A stretch of DNA of 49,245 nucleotides from DAOPXV01 sp035352535. GTDB taxonomy: Bacteria > Muiribacteriota > UBA9980. The stretch's first letter is position 1; every line of letters starts with the position of its first letter. The DNA lies in NCBI GenBank assembly GCA_964545075.1, contig CAZJFS010000010.1, forward strand, positions 1 through 49,245, written 5' to 3'. The translations under genes and the position numbers were made by a program. Of the stretch, positions 1 through 7,485 are shown in pieces. The notes below the pieces were generated by a model that saw only the letters and a list, made by a program, of their open reading frames with translations, was not told the origin of the DNA and searched no databases.

Positions 1-37
1 AACCGGACATTTCTACTTAAATAATAACCGGACATTT
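1..37. repeat. Short direct repeat at window edge
   Basis: AACCGGACATTT occurs at 1-12 and again at 26-37, a period of 25 bp. Repeated short boxes like this are found in the ends of some insertion sequences (IS21-type elements, for example), so this may be the tail of an element lying left of the window. No transposase or matching end is present here, so the origin is open. Confidence 0.4.
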
Positions 38-69
38 TAACTTTAACTTGACAAAAAAGAAAAAATTAC

Positions 70-98
70 TTGATTTTAATTATATGTTATGATATATT
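70..98 (+). promoter_or_regulatory. Promoter of the GrpE-like gene
   Basis: TTGATT at 70-75, a 17-bp spacer and TATATT at 93-98, with ATGA directly before the -10 (extended -10, TGN). The start codon at 139 lies about 40 bp downstream. The same ATGA-TANNAT arrangement recurs before several other genes in the window. Confidence 0.6.
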
Positions 99-138
99 CT
101 AATCCGATGTTTTTATTTGGCGTCAGGGAGTGAAATCG

Positions 139-1725
139 ATGACAGATTCCGAAAACATAAACTTAAAAGGCGCCTCCGAAGGAAATCTCGGCGAGCACCT
201 TAAAAAAGCCCAACAGCAGCTTGTTCAAAAGGACAACCTTATCAGGCTGCTTCAGGCCCAGCTCAAGAAACAAAAAGAAACTGGCGGAGAAGGCGGCGAA
301 CAGTCCGCTATTTTATCGAACCTCGAAAGTGAAATAAAAAAACTTAACGAGGAAATTTCGGCCAGGGATTCCGAGGTTATGGCTTTGAAAAGAGCTAACG
401 AGGAATCAGAACAGTCTAAATCGGAACTTAAAAAAGAAATTTCAGCCCTGAAAAAACAGAATGAGATTCTTTCCGAAACCCAATCAAAAATGGCCTCTTC
501 GACTGAAGTTCAGGCCATAGACGGCGGGCTCGTCGAATCGCTCAGGCTTGAAATAGTAAAGCTCGAAGACGCTCTTAAAGCTGAAAGTGAAGAAGTTAAC
601 GACATTAAGTTCAAGCTCGAAAACGAGCTCGAGACTTCCTCTAAGCTCAAGGAAGAATTGCGCTCCAACGAAATAAAACTTAAACATGCCGAACTTTCGG
701 ATGGCGGCCCGGCTGACGTTCACGGCACCGCCTCCAAGATACTTGAAAAACATATTAAAGGCGGAAAATATCTTCCCGAAGAATCGTCGAAAATGCTTGA
801 TCTTTTAAACGGCATCAGTCATGACATGTCCAGAACGATAGACGATAAGCAGAAGGAAAATGAAAAACTTTTAGATAAACTTAAAAAGCTCGAAGAAGGC
901 GATACCAAGATAACCGCTTTTGTTGAAGAAAACGAAAAACTGAAAGAAAAGATCAATTATTTAAAGACCGTTTCAGACAGTCATGTAAAGGAAAACTATT
1001 CGGACTTTAAAATACTCGTAAGCCATGTCATTCAGATAATAGACGATTTTCAGGCGGCATACGTGCTTTTCAATAACGGTGACGTGTCAAATTTCAAACT
1101 CAAAGTGGATTCCGTTTATGAAATGCTTAAAACATCTCTTAAAACGGTCAAGGTTCATCCTATCGCGACTATCGGTGAAAAATATAATACCAGGCTTCAC
1201 GAGGTCGTCGAATACGTTCGTTCGAAGGATCATGACGACGATACGGTAGTAGATGAAGTAATGAAAGGCTATACTCTTGAAGACGAAATACTCCGCCAGG
1301 CCCGCGTGAAGGTCATTAAAAACAGATTCAAATGCGGAAGCTGCGGAAACATTTCGCGCGTGGGCTCCCAGTTTTGCGATTCATGCGGATTGAAGCTCGA
1401 AACGCTTATGATACCATACAAGGATATTAAAAACACGGGAAGCCTTTATTATCAAACGGGAAAAGTATTCGAAGAAAAGAATATGCTTGACAAAGCCCGT
1501 GAATATTATCAGCAGGCCGTAGCTCTCGAACCCCTGAATCCTCAATATCTCTATACGCTCGCTAAAATTTTAGAGCGTATGGGCGAGTATCAGAATGCCG
1601 TGTCCTGTTTCAGAAAAATATCCGAAGCCGATCCTCACTACGAAGAAGTCGGCCACTATATTAAAAATATAGAAATGAAGATAAACATAATCGAAGGTAT
1701 CAAGAATATCACGCCTTACAAATAA
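139..1725 (+). CDS. Coiled-coil protein with GrpE-like domain, zinc ribbon and TPRs
   Basis: About 528 residues, no signal peptide or membrane segment, so cytosolic. Residues ~15-180 and ~225-275 are charged heptad-rich coiled coil. Residues ~285-400 read like the GrpE nucleotide-exchange factor: a four-helix part, then a beta head with motifs RLHEVVEYV, VVDEVMKGYTL and ILRQARVKVIK, close to the GrpE pattern HxAV...VxxxxxKGYxLxxRxxRxAxVxV. A four-cysteine zinc ribbon follows (CGSCG at ~402, CDSCG at ~416), then two to three TPRs (~436-520). An ordinary GrpE is ~180-220 residues and ends after the beta head, so this is a fused, enlarged form. A GTG at 130 could also start it, but AGGGAG at 125-130 is 8 bp from the ATG at 139, which I prefer. 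Role as a DnaK co-factor is inference. It could be a dedicated chaperone adaptor rather than the housekeeping GrpE. Confidence 0.7.
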   Translation: MTDSENINLKGASEGNLGEHLKKAQQQLVQKDNLIRLLQAQLKKQKETGGEGGEQSAILSNLESEIKKLNEEISARDSEVMALKRANEESEQSKSELKKEISALKKQNEILSETQSKMASSTEVQAIDGGLVESLRLEIVKLEDALKAESEEVNDIKFKLENELETSSKLKEELRSNEIKLKHAELSDGGPADVHGTASKILEKHIKGGKYLPEESSKMLDLLNGISHDMSRTIDDKQKENEKLLDKLKKLEEGDTKITAFVEENEKLKEKINYLKTVSDSHVKENYSDFKILVSHVIQIIDDFQAAYVLFNNGDVSNFKLKVDSVYEMLKTSLKTVKVHPIATIGEKYNTRLHEVVEYVRSKDHDDDTVVDEVMKGYTLEDEILRQARVKVIKNRFKCGSCGNISRVGSQFCDSCGLKLETLMIPYKDIKNTGSLYYQTGKVFEEKNMLDKAREYYQQAVALEPLNPQYLYTLAKILERMGEYQNAVSCFRKISEADPHYEEVGHYIKNIEMKINIIEGIKNITPYK

Positions 1726-1762
1726 AATCCAAGACCCGTAAAAAACGAATAAAACAATAAAT

Positions 1763-1801
1763 AAAAAACGCCCGGAACTTAAAATTCCAGGCGTTTTTTT
1801 G
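1763..1801 (+). terminator. Rho-independent terminator after the GrpE-like gene
   Basis: A stem with arms around ACGCCCGGAA and TTCCAGGCGT and a short AT loop is followed by a run of seven T. It ends the plus-strand transcript 38 bp after the stop codon. Confidence 0.85.
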
Positions 1802-1821
1802 TATAGTGAAGAGTTAGTGTT

Positions 1822-1903
1822 TTGAGAAGAAAAAAAATTTCTTTAGTTCTCAAGGAACACGACGTTCCGGGTGTCGCCGAAACCATGGATGGTGAAAGGC
1901 GAC
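1822..1903. other. Three consecutive inverted repeats between convergent genes
   Basis: TTGAGAA/TTCTCAA (1822-1828, 1847-1853), GGAAC/GTTCC (1854-1858, 1864-1868) and GTCGCC/GGCGAC (1873-1878, 1898-1903). The last encloses an inner ACCAT/ATGGT dyad (1882-1893). Together they could fold as a three-hairpin RNA or act as the minus-strand terminator for the H1-like gene. No known RNA family was recognised. Confidence 0.4.
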
Positions 1904-1921
1904 CCACTCTAAACTTTCAAC

Positions 1922-2614
1922 TTATATAGTATTCATCGCTTCAAGAAGTTCCATTTTTTTCTGAGCGATGGTCGATAATTTTGTTAATATAGCCGACATG
2001 CTTTTTAAATGTTTAAGATCTTTTATATTGTCGATCTGAGCCGCTACCGCTTTGAGGCCGCCTTCGATCGGAAGCGCTTTTACCGTTGTTCCGGGTTTTC
2101 TGCCTCTTGTCGCTTTAATTTTTTCGGGTTTGGCTATTTTAATTGCTTTTGGAGCTTTTGTTTTTTTAGGTTTAGCGGTCTTAGCCGCTTTAATTTTTTT
2201 AGGTTTGACAATTTTAGCGATTTTAGCTTTTTTTGGAGCTTTTACTTTAAGAGCCGATTCTTTATTCGGTTTTCTGCCTCTTGGAGCTCTCGGCCCGCTG
2301 CCGAATGTTTCCTTGATCTTTGAGGCAATTAATTCACGCTGTTCATTCGTGAATTCACCCTTGCCGGCAAATAAATCTTCAGGTAATCCAAAAAAATTCT
2401 TCAGAACCTCGACTGTAACATTGGATACTTTTCCGCGCAGAGCGCCTTTCGAAAAGTAGTTATACCAGGCGCCCATTGAAACATCGGCTATGCCTTTCAC
2501 AACTTTTTTCAATGAAACCGTCGCGTTTTTTTTAATTATATTGTTTATTTCTTTAAATCTGTCCGCGACTATTCCTTCATGACCCGTCGTTACGCAAAAA
2601 ACATTTTTCTTCAA
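1922..2614 (-). CDS. Histone-H1-like DNA-binding protein with AT-hook motifs
   Basis: 230 residues. Residues ~1-105 are a folded helical domain whose end (KNFFGLPEDLFAG) resembles the last helix of Cro/CI-type helix-turn-helix domains, though the HTH itself is weak. Residues ~108-185 are a low-complexity Lys/Ala/Pro tail built from imperfect PKKxKAxK units, bracketed by two AT-hook-like cores (PRGRKP and TRGRKP). The tail is coded by visibly repetitive DNA near 2090-2290. The last ~45 residues are a helical Lys-rich segment. Similar tails occur in bacterial H1-like nucleoid proteins and AT-hook regulators such as CarD of Myxococcus. I infer a chromatin or gene-regulatory role. It faces the GrpE-like gene and has its own upstream region. 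Confidence 0.6.
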   Translation of the reverse strand: MKKNVFCVTTGHEGIVADRFKEINNIIKKNATVSLKKVVKGIADVSMGAWYNYFSKGALRGKVSNVTVEVLKNFFGLPEDLFAGKGEFTNEQRELIASKIKETFGSGPRAPRGRKPNKESALKVKAPKKAKIAKIVKPKKIKAAKTAKPKKTKAPKAIKIAKPEKIKATRGRKPGTTVKALPIEGGLKAVAAQIDNIKDLKHLKSMSAILTKLSTIAQKKMELLEAMNTI

Positions 2615-2736
2615 GAAAAACCTCCATAATAATTTAATTCAAACCTAATGCCAGATTATTCTATCACATCTTATACAATTTTTTCAATATATTTTTTCAA
2701 TAAAATTTATAACATAATATTTCACACAAAAAAATC

Positions 2737-2765
2737 TTGAAAAAAAGGTATTAATGATGTAAAAT
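2737..2765 (+). promoter_or_regulatory. Promoter of the polyprenyl synthase gene
   Basis: TTGAAA at 2737-2742, a 17-bp spacer and TAAAAT at 2760-2765. The GTG start codon lies 56 bp downstream. Confidence 0.6.
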
Positions 2766-2820
2766 GTTCAACTGATAAGCGGTTTCTTTTATTATTTGAT
2801 TTTAATTAATTATTAGCGGG

Positions 2821-3813
2821 GTGGAAAAAATTAATCTTCTGGAAATAGTCAAACCCGTCGCCAGGGAGCTTGAAAAGGTAGAACAGCACCTGAGGCGATC
2901 GATTGATTCTAAATACGATATAATCAATGAAATAGGCTCTTATCTTTTTGAAGGAAAAGGGAAGAGACTCAGGCCCGCGCTTGTACTGCTCTCGGCGTCA
3001 GTCTTTAAAAAAGCGATGTCAAAAGCCATTAATGTCGCCGCGAGCATTGAATTCATTCATACCGCAACGCTGATACACGATGATATTATAGATAACGCCG
3101 CAATCAGAAGAGGAAAAGCGTCGCTTAACGGCAAATATGGAAATACCGTGTCGGTCCTTTTCGGCGATTTTTTATATTGCGAGGCCTTCAAACAGGTTTC
3201 CAAATATGAAGACGCATATATAGGCAAAGGCCTTTTAGACGCGGCGCAATGCATGTGCGAAGGCGAGATATATCAGAATATTAATAATTATAATCCCGAC
3301 ATAACTAAAGAAAATTATATAAGCATCATCGAAAATAAAACGGCGCAGTTCATTTCTAAATGTTCCGAACTTGGCGCTTATTGCGCGGACGCTAAAAAAT
3401 CTCAGATCGCGGCCATGAAAAAATACGGATTATATATCGGAACGGCCTTTCAGATAGCCGATGACGTCTTCGATCTCGCCGCCGATGACGAAACTATAGG
3501 AAAACCTTCAGGAAAAGACCTGATTGAAGGGAAAGTGACCCTGCCCGTGCTGGCGATGCTTCAAAAGATACCTAAGAAAACGGCGGATGGGTTTAAAAAG
3601 ATAATTTCTTCAAAAGATGCTATCACCGGCGATTTTATCAAGGAAATTAAAAAAACGGCGGTTGAATGCGGCGCTATTTCGGATTCGCTCAAAACGGCAG
3701 GGGAATATGTTATAAAAGCGAAAGAGGCTTTAAGCGGAATAAAAGCCGCCAATGCTAAATCTTTACAAAGTCTTTCAGATCTTTCGGATTATGTTATAAA
3801 ACGCAAGAATTAA
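2821..3813 (+). CDS. ispB: Long-chain trans-polyprenyl diphosphate synthase
   Basis: 330 residues, the usual family length. It condenses isopentenyl diphosphate onto an allylic diphosphate to make the side chain of a respiratory quinone or a polyprenyl carrier. Seen: GKGKRLRP (substrate binding), the first Asp-rich motif in TLIHDDIID, RRGKAS, VLFGDFLY, and the second Asp-rich motif ADDVFD. Residues before the first motif (EFIHTATLIH) resemble the long-chain enzymes IspB/HepT rather than farnesyl or geranylgeranyl synthases. Product length cannot be fixed from sequence. The start is GTG, and the purine-rich GCGGGG before it is a weak ribosome site. It has its own promoter and no partner subunit gene next to it, so a homomeric enzyme is likely. 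Confidence 0.88.
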   Translation: MEKINLLEIVKPVARELEKVEQHLRRSIDSKYDIINEIGSYLFEGKGKRLRPALVLLSASVFKKAMSKAINVAASIEFIHTATLIHDDIIDNAAIRRGKASLNGKYGNTVSVLFGDFLYCEAFKQVSKYEDAYIGKGLLDAAQCMCEGEIYQNINNYNPDITKENYISIIENKTAQFISKCSELGAYCADAKKSQIAAMKKYGLYIGTAFQIADDVFDLAADDETIGKPSGKDLIEGKVTLPVLAMLQKIPKKTADGFKKIISSKDAITGDFIKEIKKTAVECGAISDSLKTAGEYVIKAKEALSGIKAANAKSLQSLSDLSDYVIKRKN

Positions 3814-3942
3814 AAAAACTGACATATTATCATAAAAAAAGAAACTTTATCATAAAAAATATAGTATAATCATTATATCTTATAAATTTTAAGGTTAAAA
3901 TAAGTTTTTGAAATAAATTTATGAAAGACGCGGGTGATCTAA

Positions 3943-5622
3943 ATGAGTAAGAAAAATTTCCCGGTATATTTATCCGTCAGCATTTTCATGGCTTTATCGC
4001 TCGTTGTTTATAATCCTTCATATTCTTTTGCGGAAAGCGTTACTCAGTTAAATCAATCGCTTAAAACTGACGACATTTCGAAAAATGCGGTTAGCGGAAA
4101 AGAAGGAACGGTTGATATTTCATCCGAATCATATATTAACGTCTGGGCCGGCCCCGGAACTAAATTTGAAATTATAGGAAAACTTAACGTAGGCTTTAAG
4201 ATAACGGCGCTCGAAGAAAAACTCGGCTGGTATAAAATTAATTATCAAGGTCGCGAGGGATGGGTTAACGGTTACTATATAGCCGGATTGGCCAAGATAA
4301 CGACGCCCAATGTTTATGGAACGGTTAACGTGCCCTCCAATGAAAATCTGTGCATGAGAATTGGCGCCGGATACGATAATCCTATAGAAGGTTCTCTCGC
4401 TTCCGGAACCCGCGTAATAATCCTTGACAAGCAGGACGGCTGGTATAAGATCGAGGTTATCGGTTATAAACGGCCATTATGGGTCAACGGAGCCTTTATA
4501 ACCCTCGCCGATACACCTCTTGACTCATCCGTCGTGAGTGAAGAGCCAGCATACGTTAACATAGGGCCTAATTACCATTTGAAAATGAGAAGCGGACCCG
4601 CTACCGATAAGCCTATATTGTCGGAATTATCCGACAGGGCGCAGGTTAAAATAGTCGGCGTTTCCGGATGCTGGTATAAGATTAAAACCGCCGATGGAAC
4701 TATCGGCTACTGCCATTCGAGTTTCATCACTAAAGGTACGCCTTTGGCGACGAATACTACGCTATCTTCAACGCCTGCGTCATCATCGACCGCTGCCGCG
4801 ACTTCACCAACGGGTGAACGCAATATTATTGAAACGTTACAATTGCCCGCCGACGCGAGCGGCATTACGCCGGATATAGCTTCAAAAATATTATCCGGTC
4901 TGGGTTATGACCGTTTTACGGATTACGGTAAAGCGCTTTCGGTATTTCAGACGGCTAATTTTGGAAGTTGGAATGCCGGGAAAAAATATACCAGCGGCCA
5001 GCTTGATGAAAGTACAAAGGCTAGCCTTTTACAACAGGCCAAGTGGTATAAGGAAGCTCTCGCTAAATATCCTCAGGGCGTAATTTCAAAGGACGATGCT
5101 AATTTTGCTAAATGGGTTTCGGCCGCGGCTCCTGAAATAAAAAATATTCCCGCCGGTCTTACCGATGCTTCAGGCAAGGCGCTTTCACAGGAAACTCTCG
5201 TTAACGGGATTTTAATGCAGGAATCCGGAAAATACCACTGGAAGAATAGAAAAGTCATAATGTCGCCGGTCGGCGCCGTAGGATTCATGCAGATAATGCC
5301 GTTCAACTGCGACTGGGCTGGAAATATCTACGATCCCGAACAAAATCTTAAAGCCGGCGTTCACTATATAAATGAAATGCTCGCCAAATCAAACGCCGAA
5401 TGGAAGACATTCAGCGATACGCCGTCGGACCTTCTTGCAAAGGCGCTTGCCGCTTATAACGGCGGCCCTGGTCGCGACGTTTTTAAATCGAGCAGCTGGA
5501 ACGAGATAGTTCGCACTAATTCAATACCCAGGGAATCGATCGATTATGCCATAAAAATAAGAAAATCTATGGGCATCGCCATTTCCACGGCTGAAGAAGA
5601 GTGGCTTGCCGGCAGGCTTTAA
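3943..5622 (+). CDS. Secreted SH3-domain lytic transglycosylase
   Basis: 559 residues with a signal peptide (~1-30, cleaved near YSFAES). Three bacterial SH3 domains follow at ~57-112, ~125-187 and ~200-262, each with a GWYKI- or CWYKI-like strand and a closing Trp/Tyr. After a Thr/Ser/Pro linker (~265-295) and an uncharacterised helical part, the C-terminal SLT lysozyme-fold domain spans ~400-550. Its catalytic Glu is E427 (in LMQESGKY), followed by GAVGFMQIMP, AYNGGPG and a final Tyr/Ile helix. It should cleave glycan strands of peptidoglycan non-hydrolytically, with the SH3 domains binding peptide stems. A TATAAT at 3865-3870 may be its -10. The gene just downstream (33 bp) is likely in the same transcript. 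Confidence 0.88.
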   Translation: MSKKNFPVYLSVSIFMALSLVVYNPSYSFAESVTQLNQSLKTDDISKNAVSGKEGTVDISSESYINVWAGPGTKFEIIGKLNVGFKITALEEKLGWYKINYQGREGWVNGYYIAGLAKITTPNVYGTVNVPSNENLCMRIGAGYDNPIEGSLASGTRVIILDKQDGWYKIEVIGYKRPLWVNGAFITLADTPLDSSVVSEEPAYVNIGPNYHLKMRSGPATDKPILSELSDRAQVKIVGVSGCWYKIKTADGTIGYCHSSFITKGTPLATNTTLSSTPASSSTAAATSPTGERNIIETLQLPADASGITPDIASKILSGLGYDRFTDYGKALSVFQTANFGSWNAGKKYTSGQLDESTKASLLQQAKWYKEALAKYPQGVISKDDANFAKWVSAAAPEIKNIPAGLTDASGKALSQETLVNGILMQESGKYHWKNRKVIMSPVGAVGFMQIMPFNCDWAGNIYDPEQNLKAGVHYINEMLAKSNAEWKTFSDTPSDLLAKALAAYNGGPGRDVFKSSSWNEIVRTNSIPRESIDYAIKIRKSMGIAISTAEEEWLAGRL

Positions 5623-5654
5623 TTTTGAAATTTTGATCAAGGAGATTTAAATAA

Positions 5655-6473
5655 ATGCTTCGGTTTGGAAAAATATTATACGCGTTTTTAGCTGCCGTTG
5701 TTTTAACTTCACTTATGGCCTCGGGGTTATATGCTAAGACTTTTGACGAAAGAATATGCGAAAATTTAAAACCTGGTGAAAAGGTCGGAATTATAAAATG
5801 CGGCAATATTTTTGGTAACATCCGCGGCACGGCGATTTTTTCAATTGAAAAATTTGAGAGCAAAAATGAACCGCCGGTTTCCAGCCTTATGATATGCGCC
5901 GGTGAAAAAACTTATCAGGTGGAGCCTTATTCGGTATATATCGAATCGATCGAGCTTTGCGATCTTGACGGCGACGGTCGCGATGAGTTGATCTACGCCA
6001 GACGCGGCGGCGTCCATAATATTTTAGAAGTTAAAGCGCTTAAACAGGCCGGATTTGAAAAAAACGGCAAACCTTGTTTTACCGAAATATTTAAAAGCGA
6101 AGGATTGGATAACGGAAAATTCGATATAGTCAAAAGCGAAGATAAAAAAACTCTTCCGATGGTCGTTGCAGGCGGGTTCGTCAACGCTCCCGGATCGAGC
6201 GAACCGCATCTGGAATATAGCCGCATGTATAAATTCACCGGCGGCAAAAACATTAGCCTTCAAAAAGTGAAAAGCGTAACTTCTACTCCAACGAGCATTT
6301 CAGAAGAATATGAATACGCCTATCTTCTTATCAGCGAAAACAATAAAATTGAAGGTTTAAAACGCATGAAAAGACTCGTCGAGAGTCTTAAAAACACCAA
6401 GTCGCAAGGCAATCTCGCGATATTAAAGGAATGCAACGCAATAATATCGGCGCATGAAAAGGTTCGAAAATAA
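5655..6473 (+). CDS. Secreted FG-GAP/VCBS-like protein of unknown function
   Basis: 272 residues with a clear signal peptide (~1-27). Residues ~95-112 contain DLDGDGRDELIYA, the calcium-binding loop and strand typical of FG-GAP/VCBS propeller repeats. Only this one repeat is clear. The remainder alternates short strands and has a helical C-terminus. AAGGAG lies 10 bp before the ATG. It sits 33 bp behind the lytic transglycosylase and before a terminator, so the two form a unit. Function is unknown. An accessory or ligand-binding role for the hydrolase is an inference. Confidence 0.65.
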   Translation: MLRFGKILYAFLAAVVLTSLMASGLYAKTFDERICENLKPGEKVGIIKCGNIFGNIRGTAIFSIEKFESKNEPPVSSLMICAGEKTYQVEPYSVYIESIELCDLDGDGRDELIYARRGGVHNILEVKALKQAGFEKNGKPCFTEIFKSEGLDNGKFDIVKSEDKKTLPMVVAGGFVNAPGSSEPHLEYSRMYKFTGGKNISLQKVKSVTSTPTSISEEYEYAYLLISENNKIEGLKRMKRLVESLKNTKSQGNLAILKECNAIISAHEKVRK

Positions 6474-6503
6474 TCAGCGTATATTATTTAATATCCGGTA
6501 AAG

Positions 6504-6536
6504 AAAGCGCTGCTAATATTTTAGTGGCGTTTTTTG
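6504..6536 (+). terminator. Terminator of the transglycosylase unit
   Basis: AAAGCGCTGCTAA pairs with TTAGTGGCGTTT through a TATT loop (13 bp with three G-T pairs), followed by a T run. Confidence 0.7.
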
Positions 6537-6604
6537 TAATATTTAAAAAAACATTTTACCGCTACAATAACCAAAGCTGAAAACAAGTAAAAAGATTATT
6601 TTAA

Positions 6605-6634
6605 TTGTAATTTTGCTATTCGTAATGATAAAAT
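6605..6634 (+). promoter_or_regulatory. Promoter of the methyltransferase gene
   Basis: TTGTAA at 6605-6610, an 18-bp spacer and TAAAAT at 6629-6634, preceded by ATGA (extended -10). Confidence 0.5.
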
Positions 6635-6678
6635 AAAAACTTAACCTGTATATAAATATTGCTGATGGAGTGATGAAT

Positions 6679-7425
6679 TTGGAAAAACAGTGGTTCGATA
6701 AAGAAGCTTTCTGGAGCGAGACTATGCCCGTGCTTTTTCATCAGGGCAGGATTGAAAAGTCGGCTGAAGAGATCGCAAGTATTGTAACTCTTACAGGCAT
6801 CAGGGAAAAATCGTCCGTTCTCGACATGTGTTGCGGCATCGGTCGCCATTCGCTTGAATTCGCCAGGCACGGTCATTTTGTGACAGGCGTGGATAGAACC
6901 GAATCTTATCTTGAAAAAGCGAAAAATGCCGCGGTCAAGGAAAAACTCGAAATTGATTTTGTTAAAAGCGATATGAGAAAATATTCGAAACCGGAATCTT
7001 TCGATCTGGCGGTTAACCTTTTTACGTCTTTTGGATATTTTGACGATCCGGAGGACGACCGTACCGTCGTCAAAAACTTATACAGATCGCTCAAACCTGG
7101 CGGAAAATTAGTTATTGAAATGATGGGCAAGGAAATACTCGCGCGCATTTACAGGGAACGCGACTGGAGTACGATTGAAGATTATATAATACTCGAAGAT
7201 CGCAAAATCACAAATGACTGGGCGATGGTGGAAAGCAACTGGATTATCATCAAAGGCAATGAAAAATTTACCCATAAATTTACGCACAGGCTCTATTCCG
7301 CGGCTGAACTGAAGTCTCTTCTTCTCTCCGTGGGATTTTCAAATGCGAAAGCCTACGGAGGCCTCGACGGTTCCGTTTATGATCACAACGCTAAAAGGCT
7401 TGTGGTAGTAGGAGAACGACTCTAA
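6679..7425 (+). CDS. Class I SAM-dependent methyltransferase
   Basis: About 248 residues, cytosolic. The Rossmann-type SAM fold is clear: motif I VLDMCCGIGRHSLEFA, acidic motif II VTGVDRT, motif III VKSDMRKY, motif IV FDLAVNLFTSFGYF and the post-motif LKPGGKLVIEMMG. The Methyltransf_25/UbiE-like type does not reveal the substrate. Three in-frame starts lie together: GTG 6670, ATG 6673 and TTG 6679. GGAG at 6667-6670 is 8 bp from the TTG but only 2 bp from the ATG, so I prefer the TTG, a choice seen elsewhere in this window. It is monocistronic, between a terminator and a convergent kinase gene. Confidence 0.82.
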   Translation: MEKQWFDKEAFWSETMPVLFHQGRIEKSAEEIASIVTLTGIREKSSVLDMCCGIGRHSLEFARHGHFVTGVDRTESYLEKAKNAAVKEKLEIDFVKSDMRKYSKPESFDLAVNLFTSFGYFDDPEDDRTVVKNLYRSLKPGGKLVIEMMGKEILARIYRERDWSTIEDYIILEDRKITNDWAMVESNWIIIKGNEKFTHKFTHRLYSAAELKSLLLSVGFSNAKAYGGLDGSVYDHNAKRLVVVGERL

Positions 7426-7485
7426 ATTTAGATTTATTATTTATATATTTCCTTGCGAACGGCAAAATTTTTTGTTGTGAACGTT

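Noticed and set aside
1..37. Insertion sequence
   Set aside because: Only two 12-bp direct repeats are present and no transposase or second end. Kept as a simple repeat.
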